Shown: one piece after another, positions 8,682-15,091 of the stretch | Layout of the letters: each line of letters opens with the position of its first letter | Numbering within the stretch: the first letter of the stretch is position 1 | Source of the DNA: Ramicandelaber brevisporus | Lineage: Eukaryota > Kickxellomycota > Ramicandelaberales > Ramicandelaberaceae | Assembly: GCA_025201865.1 (NCBI GenBank) | Contig: MU602956.1 | Span: 1 to 26,160 of the forward strand | Length of the DNA stretch: 26,160 nucleotides | Direction: 5' to 3' | Notes under the pieces: model-generated | The model's input: the letters and a program-made list of their open reading frames with translations, nothing else | What the model was told of the DNA's origin: nothing | Database searches by the model: none | Position numbers and translations under genes: made by a program

Positions 8682-9674
8682 ATGCCAGTGTCTTGCGTGC
8701 TGTACATCAACTCTGCAAACAATGCACAGGCCACGGCGTTTATTCGTGCGCATGTTCTGAAAGTGTTCCCGGAGGCGCGTGTTGTTGATACGAACTGGCA
8801 TGCGGTGTGTCGGTTGTATACTGAGCGAGATCCTGCTCAAGTAGCAGTTGACCCAGAAGGACTGAACAATGCAATGCGTGCAAACATGATTCGTCAGCAG
8901 CAGATTGCTGCTCAGAAGCTTCAGAAACAGCAACAGCAACCGCAACCGCAACAATCCGGATATGATGCTAGGAAACCACAGTTGGAAGATTGGCCGCCTC
9001 ATCAATACCATCCAAGGTTAATGTACACATTCACGTCGACATCGCGGCCAGGTAAAGTTGTTGTCGGCATTGAAGAGTATGCAAACGAAGCTGCTCAGCA
9101 ACAGCAACAACAGCAACAACAGCAACAGCAACAGCAGCAACATGTGCCTAAACAAGTCGCGGCCATTGATACAGATGCCGGTATGGAAATAGCCTTAATT
9201 AGGCTAAAGAACACGTGGCTACCTCGCATTGCAGCCACCATTGCTGGCTTCATCATTTCAGTTGGCTCGGAATTTACTTTGAAAATCGGCAATGTTGGTT
9301 TGGCTAATTCGGCTGGTTTCCGCGGCATATCAATCGAAGCAATCTTCCATCCTGCATCCACCGTTGACATGACTATTCCTCAACTACATGGCACTAGTGG
9401 ATTAGCAAAGGACTGTCGAGGCATTTTGCGTGAGTTTATGGAGATGTGTATTCCTCCGCAGATGGGAATCAACCTGGATGTGCTCATTCAAGCAGAGTCG
9501 TGCGTAATGATCATACCTCCATCTCACCCACTACGAGTGTGGCCTAGTGACGAAGGTTCAGAGCTCCTTCCCGAACTATCTCAACAGATCAAACCCTCAC
9601 ATTGTCATCCTTTCAACGAAATGCACACTGGATGCCAATATATATTCCTACTTCGTAAACACAATATACTTTAA
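8682..9674 (+). CDS. MED20: Mediator complex subunit 20 (Srb2/TRFP family)
   Basis: Encodes 330 aa from ATG 8682 to TAA 9672-9674. The upstream part of the open frame begins at a TTG and is CAA/CAG leader. MED20 is a head-module subunit of Mediator that folds like TBP and pairs with MED18 to link activators to RNA polymerase II. Seen here: the start MPVSCVLYINS (metazoan MED20 begins MGVTCVSQMP); RLMYTFTST (113-121) in the place of the human LMYVMHNSEY strand; and, after a 15-residue Gln run (139-153), the C-terminal half ALIRLKNTWLP, GSEFTLKIGNVGLANSAGFRGISIEAIFHP (195-224) and LAKDCRGILREFMEM (241-255). These match the human segments FLVKVGTVTMGPSARGISVEVEY and SDCWSLLLEFLQSF in order. The protein is about 120 residues longer than human or yeast MED20 because of Gln-rich linkers (72-91, 139-153) and a C-terminal extension. 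Confidence 0.88.
   Translation: MPVSCVLYINSANNAQATAFIRAHVLKVFPEARVVDTNWHAVCRLYTERDPAQVAVDPEGLNNAMRANMIRQQQIAAQKLQKQQQQPQPQQSGYDARKPQLEDWPPHQYHPRLMYTFTSTSRPGKVVVGIEEYANEAAQQQQQQQQQQQQQQQHVPKQVAAIDTDAGMEIALIRLKNTWLPRIAATIAGFIISVGSEFTLKIGNVGLANSAGFRGISIEAIFHPASTVDMTIPQLHGTSGLAKDCRGILREFMEMCIPPQMGINLDVLIQAESCVMIIPPSHPLRVWPSDEGSELLPELSQQIKPSHCHPFNEMHTGCQYIFLLRKHNIL
9098..9141 (+). repeat. CAA/CAG (polyGln) tract in MED20
   Basis: Mixed CAG and CAA codons give about 15 consecutive Gln residues between the two conserved halves of MED20. The mixture makes it less prone to slippage than pure CAG. Confidence 0.9.
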
Positions 9675-9721
9675 ACAGAAAAAGAGTGTACAAAGTAAAG
9701 TATAAGTTGAGTTGTTTGAAT

Positions 9722-9785
9722 CGATTAATGTGCTAATGTGCTAATGTGTTAATGAGTTAATGTGTTAATGAGTTAATGAGTTAAT
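9722..9785. repeat. 8-bp tandem repeat between MED20 and the CCDC43-like gene
   Basis: Seven consecutive units of G(T/A)G(C/T)TAAT, in the order GTGCTAAT twice, GTGTTAAT, GAGTTAAT, GTGTTAAT, GAGTTAAT twice, are preceded by a degenerate eighth unit CGATTAAT. They occupy about half of the 133-bp gap between two convergent stop codons, in the presumed 3' untranslated regions. Confidence 0.92.
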
Positions 9786-9807
9786 CTAATAGTCTGATTA
9801 ATTAGAT

Positions 9808-10620
9808 TTACATTCTTCTCTTTTCCTTCTTTTGAGTTCGCTGCTTTTCCTTTTCGGCATCCAGTTTCTTTTTCAGTGCCGCTTGCTTGTTTAAATCAAC
9901 TTGCTTTTGATGCTCTTTCCGCATCTGCTCTCTCCGCTGCTTCTCCTTTTCTTGCACAATGCCCTTGTTAGAATTGGTGAAATCTTCAGCACCTGAACCG
10001 CCGCTTCCCGCTGCCTTCTTGCCACTCTCTGCAGTGTCCTTGTACACTATTTCACTTTCGCCGGTGGCCGTTTCCACAATCTGCTGAGTTTCGTGTGAAT
10101 ATCTCTCAAGTAGTGCCTGGCGTCTTCTGTATTCTTCAGTATCCACCTCAGCTTTAGCTGGCTCACGGTGACTCTTGTACGTCTTGATTTGGTCGAGGCT
10201 GGTGGGAAGTCCAGCTAAGCTGGCCGCTTGGATAGGCGCAATCCCACCTGGCAATAGTGTGGTTGATGAATATGCTGTTGCTTTAGTTGATACCGCAATG
10301 CCACCGATCGTTTGATTTGCTGAAGTGATGCCATATTCGCTAAAGTCGAATGCATCGAGCGCAGACTGTGCATTGCCATCATTGCTGCCGTCAGTGACAT
10401 CAGCCGCGCTCTTGAGTAGGATGTCAACATGCTCATTAATGGCAGCCGGGTCTTCAACAAGAGCAGAGAGATAGCTGACGAGAGACTCGCGCTTTTCGTC
10501 AAGAGAGGCCAGCGGATCTTCGAGCAACGACACGACGTAATCAGCAAGCGATCCGTCCTCATCGTCTGCAATCGCAAGCTTCTTCAGCAGCACGCTGGCT
10601 TCGTTCTTCAAGTCGCTCAT
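9808..10620 (-). CDS. CCDC43: CCDC43-like coiled-coil protein
   Basis: Encodes 270 aa from ATG 10620-10618. The open frame continues 31 codons upstream to 10713 as a Lys/Asn/Thr-rich stretch (MTTKKETKRNKTNN...) that comes from an A-rich leader, so I start at MSDLKNEASVLLKK. The N-terminal helical region (residues 8-75) has DYVVSLLEDPLASLDEKRESLVSYLSALVED, which parallels the human CCDC43 segment with YILGILQEEE and KLDALQGILSAFLEED. Residues around 158-175 (EEYRRRQALLERYSHETQQI) match the human EEKQRKAALLAQYADVTD. The C-terminus (about 215-270) is a charged single helix ending in KEKQRTQKKEKRRM, against the human KEKKRTQKGERKR. The molecular role of this family is poorly defined. It is 105 bp downstream of SLD5 on the same strand. 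Confidence 0.85.
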   Translation of the reverse strand: MSDLKNEASVLLKKLAIADDEDGSLADYVVSLLEDPLASLDEKRESLVSYLSALVEDPAAINEHVDILLKSAADVTDGSNDGNAQSALDAFDFSEYGITSANQTIGGIAVSTKATAYSSTTLLPGGIAPIQAASLAGLPTSLDQIKTYKSHREPAKAEVDTEEYRRRQALLERYSHETQQIVETATGESEIVYKDTAESGKKAAGSGGSGAEDFTNSNKGIVQEKEKQRREQMRKEHQKQVDLNKQAALKKKLDAEKEKQRTQKKEKRRM

Positions 10621-10725
10621 TTCGACACAATTTTTTTTCTTTGTTCTTTTTTTCTCTTTGTTGTTCTCTTTGTTGTTCGTTTTGTTTCGTTTTGTTTCTT
10701 TTTTTGTTGTCAACTTTAAGGAAGT
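10621..10725 (-). other. A-rich leader between SLD5 and the CCDC43-like gene
   Basis: On the minus strand this 105-bp gap is almost entirely A-rich, with repeated AACAAAGAG and ACGAAACAAA units. It must serve as both the 3' end of SLD5 and the promoter/leader of the CCDC43-like gene. Confidence 0.5.
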
Positions 10726-11592
10726 TCAAATGAGTTGAATGTGACCATCTAAAAGGAGTTTTCTAACTTTACTATAGTTCAAGATAAACACATTTCCCTC
10801 TTGCATAATCACTTGGTCATCTTCTGTCGCAGTCTCGCTCGAGTAGCCAACGTCTACATGGCCAATGTCTTTCAGAACTCGACAAATGACTGCCTTGTCC
10901 AAATTTGGTCGGACAATCATGTTGTCTTCGCCTTCTCCAGTTCCGTCAATTGACTGCATCGCCTCGGGCAGCATGTGCAGCGAGGTTTGATGATGGTACT
11001 GCTTCTGGAGTTCGACATATCGTACAGCATATTCGTACTCTGATGATGTCATTATAACTTTGTTGTTGGGAGATGCACCCATTCCTCCGTCCCCTCCTCC
11101 TCCGCCACCACCGCCGCCGTTGCTGCCACTACTACCTTCAATGTCCATGCCACTGTTTGATTCCTGTCGCTTTTGTTCATCTTGATCGTACTCTTCGAGA
11201 TAGTGTAGTGCATACTTTTCAATCTTGGCCAGCCTTGTTCTCAAGTACGACCGCAGCATGAACCGAACGCGTTCCAATTCAGTCTCGTACAATACTGCCT
11301 TGAAATCCTCTTCTGGCTTACCCTTATCGCGAAGCTTATCCACAACCGTCGTCATCTGGAAATCGAGCATTTCAGTAATATCATCGAGAAGATAGAGATC
11401 GCATGGTAGAAGCTCGGGTGCCCAGCGCTCGTTTTGCCAAGCGAGAGTGAACTCGCTCACACAGTTGTAGCTGTCGTCCATAGCAAAGTCATTGTCGGCG
11501 AACTGAGCAGTGGATCCAGCGTCAGATGGCTGGTGATCAAGCTTGGACAGAAGCCGCTCAAAGTCAGCATCGTTGACACCTTGTCGACTCAT
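10726..11592 (-). CDS. SLD5: GINS complex subunit SLD5
   Basis: Encodes 288 aa from ATG 11592-11590 to TGA 10728-10726. SLD5 (GINS4) is one of four GINS subunits of the CMG replicative helicase, with Cdc45 and Mcm2-7. The helical A domain is clear: LAWQNERWAPELLPCD (50-65) matches human EQAWMNEKFAPELL, and ETELERVRFMLRSYLRTRLAKIEKYALHYLEE (103-134) matches MEMERIRYVLSSYLRCRLMKIEKFFPHVLE. A Gly-rich insert (153-170) follows, then SSEYEYAVRYVELQKQYHHQTSLHMLPEAMQSID (183-216). The small C-terminal B domain ends in FILNYSKVRKLLLDGHIQLI, against human HLIRYKTIAPLVASGAVQLI. Human SLD5 has 223 residues; the extra length is the Gly/Ser insert and the N-terminal 40 residues. The gene is divergent from the importin-alpha-like gene. 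Confidence 0.95.
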   Translation of the reverse strand: MSRQGVNDADFERLLSKLDHQPSDAGSTAQFADNDFAMDDSYNCVSEFTLAWQNERWAPELLPCDLYLLDDITEMLDFQMTTVVDKLRDKGKPEEDFKAVLYETELERVRFMLRSYLRTRLAKIEKYALHYLEEYDQDEQKRQESNSGMDIEGSSGSNGGGGGGGGGDGGMGASPNNKVIMTSSEYEYAVRYVELQKQYHHQTSLHMLPEAMQSIDGTGEGEDNMIVRPNLDKAVICRVLKDIGHVDVGYSSETATEDDQVIMQEGNVFILNYSKVRKLLLDGHIQLI

Positions 11593-11999
11593 TTTTTCTT
11601 CCTATCAACGATTGTTTGTTTATTTATTTTTTTGTGGTTGCGTAGTCTGAAAGAGCTTCAACCTTCAACCTTCAACCTTCAACTTGATGACTGATGGAAG
11701 AGGGAATAATCAAACAGCTGCAGGTATTTGACACTGCAGCTAGCGATCACTACATAACCAATTATGAGATCTAGAGAGCTGGAAGAAGAACAGTCAGTGA
11801 CTCAAGTCTAGAGCTACCATTGGAACAAAATGGCATACAAAATAGCCTTCCTAGTTGACTAGTTACTGCGCAGAAAGTCGGGTACCTATTACCTGTCTCT
11901 CCTTTGTCACTCATTTTATCACTTTCTCTCTCTCTCCCTTTTACACATTATCCTTTTCTCTCTCCCAACTTGATCTCCTTTTTCTACCAGCAGAAGCAG
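11593..11999. promoter_or_regulatory. Divergent promoter region of SLD5 and the importin-alpha-like gene
   Basis: 407 bp between two outward-facing start codons. It holds a TTCAACC tandem repeat (about 11657-11683), a perfect inverted repeat AGCTGCAG/CTGCAGCT (11716-11723 and 11734-11741), one reverse CCAAT pentamer (11819-11823), and a CT-rich tract (11920-11985) just before the importin-like ATG. I searched it for an exon encoding an importin-beta-binding region and saw none. Confidence 0.55.
11716..11741. repeat. Perfect 8-bp inverted repeat in the SLD5/importin promoter
   Basis: AGCTGCAG at 11716-11723 and CTGCAGCT at 11734-11741 are exact reverse complements separated by 10 bp. Each arm also contains the palindrome CTGCAG. 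The layout would suit a dimeric DNA-binding protein or a small hairpin. Function is inferred from position only. Confidence 0.5.
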
Positions 12000-12008
12000 A
12001 TGACAGCA

Positions 12009-12046
<38 letters not shown>

Positions 12047-13529
12047 CACTACTACTATAACTACGACGGCTACCGCCACTACGGCTACCAAGCGCATCAG
12101 GCTGTCTGCAGATGACGAAGACAACCTTTCACTGTATGTCGCAAATGTGTGGAGCGAGGATATCGATCGGCAGGCCGATGGCTGCAAGAGTATCCGTGTG
12201 CTGCTGGCCGGCAACATTGCCGAGACAATCGAGCGTGTCCATCAAACTGGCGTCATTCCACGCCTCACCGAGCTAATCAGAAAGTCGACCAGTATCAGTG
12301 TTCTGGAAGAAGGAGCTTGGTCTTTGTGCAACATTGCGGCTGGACCGAGTGAGTGTACAATGGCCGTATACCGATCAGGTGCGGCTAATCCGCTTAGAAA
12401 GCTGCTGTATGAAGAGAGGACCCGGTCGATTATGGAGTCTGCGATCCGAGCTTTATCAAACATGGCGCATGAAGGGCTGGATGTCTGTGAGGATATTGTG
12501 TCTGATGAACTGCTGATACCATGCATTTTTCAGCACATGAAGCGCAGTCGAAATAGCCCGTTGATGCTGGATGCATCTGTGCAATTCTTGTGGGAGATGC
12601 TCTCGCGCAAACCAGAGCAACTGACACATGATCTCAAAGTAGACATTGGACTGGAAGCGATCGATATCTTGGCAACATCACCTCTGTACAAGGATGGGTA
12701 TAACAGAGAAGAAGTTACAAACGGCGCAGTTGGAATGCACATTCACGACGAGGTGCTGGACGGTATGCTGGGCATCATTCGCAATACCACGGGTTTGGAT
12801 CCTATCATCAATGCAGTCATTGAGCGTGGTGTTCTGCCGCTAGTTGCCCAGAGTGTCCAACTTGACCTTTGCAAAATTAGTGGATCATCGGTTCGAATTC
12901 TCGGCAATCTCATTATTCACACAGACGAGGCCACTCAAGCAGTCATCGATAGCAACGGAATCCATGCACTGATTACCGGCATGTGGAATCGCGACTCTGT
13001 TATAGTCAAGGATGCGTGCTGGGCACTTTCAAACATTCTGGCTGGCACAACCGATCAAATAGTGGCTGGTCTCGAAGCTGGAATTTTGCGGAAAATCTCC
13101 CAAATGATAATGTTTTTTGAGCGTCCGGAAAATGTGCTTATTGAGGCCATTTATGCATTCAACAATGCGGCAGAGTTCTTCTACCACAACAAACTCCACA
13201 GTCCAGAGGAATACAATCACTACATGGTGAACGATCAAGTAATCGAAGCAGTGAGTCACATTTTGCTGCTGCCGGATCTTACTGACAGAACTGCTGAATA
13301 TGCGTTGCAATGTTTCATGGACCTTGCGCTGTATAACAAGGAGCTGATTGATAGTAAAGTCCTGGTTAAGTTGTGGCGAGGCACTTCGACGGATGTCTTC
13401 ATCAAGAGCCGTCAGATCTATGATGAGATTCTGGACAGAGACGAAACAGATCGAGCACTCTGTGACATTCCGCCGTTTGATTATAACAGCTGGTACGGAT
13501 TTTACCCAGAGGAATTAGGTTATTATTGA
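12000..13529 (+). CDS. Importin-alpha-like ARM-repeat protein without IBB domain
   Basis: Encodes 509 aa from ATG 12000 to TGA 13527-13529. The frame runs upstream only through CT-rich leader from a non-ATG codon. Canonical importin alpha carries cargo with an NLS and binds importin beta through a basic N-terminal IBB. Here the N-terminus is a Thr-rich run (about residues 4-30) followed directly by KRIRLSADDEDNL, with no Arg-rich IBB. The ARM repeats are clear: GAWSLCNIAAG (105-115), DACWALSNILAG (338-349) and GSSVRILGNLIIHTDEATQAVIDSNG in the order seen in importin alpha. NLS-groove Trp/Asn pairs are kept in ARM2 (Trp107/Asn111) and ARM7 (Trp341/Asn345). Trp is replaced by Arg150 in ARM3 and by Tyr385 in ARM8, and the ARM4 pair is not recognisable. 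The C-terminus ends in Tyr-rich YNSWYGFYPEELGYY. It is a divergent paralogue rather than a standard import receptor. Confidence 0.85.
12009..12061 (+). repeat. ACT (polyThr) trinucleotide repeat
   Basis: Sixteen or more ACT/ACC triplets encode the N-terminal Thr run of the importin-alpha-like protein. The reverse strand would read as AGT (Val/Ser) repeats. Confidence 0.9.
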
Positions 13530-13551
13530 AGCGTTGTGTTAATATATACAT

Positions 13552-14391
13552 TTAAACACCATATTTAGCAAGCTGTTTCGCTTTGAACGCTTGATACGCC
13601 TTTACATCTGCATCTGACGGTCCACTTTGATCGTTGCCCGCTGGTTTGGCGTGACCCCTTCCACCCCTTCCTCGTTTGTTTGCTCCCATGTTGCCTCGGA
13701 TGCGCTCTGCCTTACCCGAGTGCAGATTGACTTCGCCGACTGACGATAGCATTTCTCGCGATAGAGCAATATTGCTCTCTGACCGCTCGCTGCCATCAAT
13801 CACGTCGTCAGCCTTGTTTTCTGGCACATCTCCTGTGGATTGTTGACTTTGATCAGTTTCATCTCTATCGCTGCCACTTCTGTTCAATCGTCGTTTGAGC
13901 TCAGTTTCCACAAACTCTTGCATGTGTTTATTAGTATCGAGGACACTGGACGATGTGGTGAATGCTGACTGCATTGTCATATCCTTGCGACTGTTTGGCT
14001 GTTGAGATTGAAGCTGCTGTCCTGTTGCTATTGATGATGATGATGATGCGGTAGAGCTTCTCTCAAGTTCATCCAAGTCGACGCCGCGTTGTCGTTTCCG
14101 AAGATGCCTCAATTCAATGACATCCTCGATTGATACGTCGTTTTCATCCGTGGTGGTTTCAACAGCTGTTGCAGTCGTTGCAGTTGTTGTAGTAGTAGTG
14201 GTAGTTGTTGTTGTTGTTGAAGACTGCTTGTCAATCTCGTCACTGTCTGGCAAGATCACAGCTACAGCCTCCGCTACCGAATAGTCTACTATTGCCGGCC
14301 GTGGTTTCTTGCTTCGTTTCCTCAAGATCTTGACGAGCGCCGCGTCTGTGCTGCTGCTGTTGTTGTCTGTGGTGTTGTTGACACCAGTCAT
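13552..14391 (-). CDS. TLS1: TLS1 / C9orf78 (HCA59) family protein
   Basis: Encodes 279 aa from ATG 14391-14389 to TAA 13554-13552. Human C9orf78 is a spliceosome-associated protein, and S. pombe Tls1 affects splicing and telomeric silencing. Family landmarks occur in the correct order: a basic N-terminus with ILRKRSKKPRP (22-32); VIELRHLRKRQRGVDLDEL (91-109, human VQNLRKRPNGVSAVAL); MQEFVETELKRRL (157-169, human MMKYIETELKKRKG); and MLSSVGEVNLHSGKAERIRGN (214-234, human MLSGIPEVDLGIDAKIKNI). The C-terminus is Gly/Arg-rich then helical (AYQAFKAKQLAKYGV). Insertions are a Thr12 run (59-70) and Ser/Gln stretches. Its stop codon lies 22 bp from that of the convergent importin-alpha-like gene. 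Confidence 0.88.
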   Translation of the reverse strand: MTGVNNTTDNNSSSTDAALVKILRKRSKKPRPAIVDYSVAEAVAVILPDSDEIDKQSSTTTTTTTTTTTTATTATAVETTTDENDVSIEDVIELRHLRKRQRGVDLDELERSSTASSSSSIATGQQLQSQQPNSRKDMTMQSAFTTSSSVLDTNKHMQEFVETELKRRLNRSGSDRDETDQSQQSTGDVPENKADDVIDGSERSESNIALSREMLSSVGEVNLHSGKAERIRGNMGANKRGRGGRGHAKPAGNDQSGPSDADVKAYQAFKAKQLAKYGV

Positions 14392-15091
14392 GTTTTAAAG
14401 TTGCTGAAAGTTGAGTTGGTGGTGGTGGAGGTATCGTATCGTATCTCGTGTGCCGACATCCATCTTCACTACTGGCTTGCCTCAACAGTCAAATCATCGT
14501 ACGCGTCGTAGGACAGTGTTGCCATTGAGCCTCCCACTCACTGGCCGTGCACACATATTCGGGAAGTCGCCAGCGAATATCCGTTGAGTGAGCTTGTTCC
14601 TTTTTGTTGCGTATCGGACTTTTGGGAATGCGTTGCACGAACGAACAGGCGAGCTTCCAGCAAGCCTGGTTCAACCTTCTCTCACAGCTTCCACCCCACA
14701 GTTTTGCTAGTATTACTTCCGGTAGCTGATATCTTTCTTTTTTTCCCTCCTTCTCTTTCTGTGTAGTAGTCGTTCGTCGTGGCAGCCGCAACAGCAACAA
14801 CAGCAGCAACAACAGCAACAACAGCAACCAACACAAACAACACCAACACCAACAGCTTCAGCCTCAGTCCCTTCGTTTGCAAACTCATCGCGTTCACCGT
14901 CGCCTTCATTTTGCAACACTCGTTCTTTTTCTTTTTCCTTTCTTTTCTTCACCTTTTTTACTTCGTTTTATATTAATTATACTACTCCTCATTCTCTACA
15001 TAGATCGCCATAGTTAGCTGTCATTGCCGTTGCTCATTCCCGAGTCCAGTTGTCAAGGTAGCTTCCTTCTTTCCTTCCCTTCATTATCTGG
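14392..15091. promoter_or_regulatory. Divergent promoter and long leader between TLS1 and the neurofibromin gene
   Basis: 700 bp between the two start codons. Visible parts are a GGT run (14417-14430) next to the TLS1 ATG, one ACGCGT hexamer (14501-14506, the MCB-type core of fungal MBF promoters, possibly chance), a CAA/CAG/ACA-rich run (14786-14856) and T/C-rich tracts (14925-14985 and 15061-15085). The short frames here, in both directions, translate to repeat peptides and are not convincing genes. The CAA-rich run probably lies in the neurofibromin leader. Confidence 0.5.
14786..14856 (+). repeat. CAA/CAG-rich tract in the neurofibromin leader
   Basis: GCAACAGCAACAACAGCAGC-type units grade into ACACAAACAACACCAACACC. 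It is about 240 bp upstream of the neurofibromin ATG and lies outside any convincing coding frame. Confidence 0.75.

Noticed and set aside
9095-9370. A 91-codon minus-strand frame with a polyCys end opposite MED20.
   Set aside because: Simple antisense reading of the CAA/CAG repeat and the MED20 coding strand.
14713-14976. Short frames on both strands across the CAA/CAG-rich tract, including a polyCys and a Thr/Asn-rich peptide.
   Set aside because: Repeat-driven peptides in the neurofibromin leader with no conserved features.
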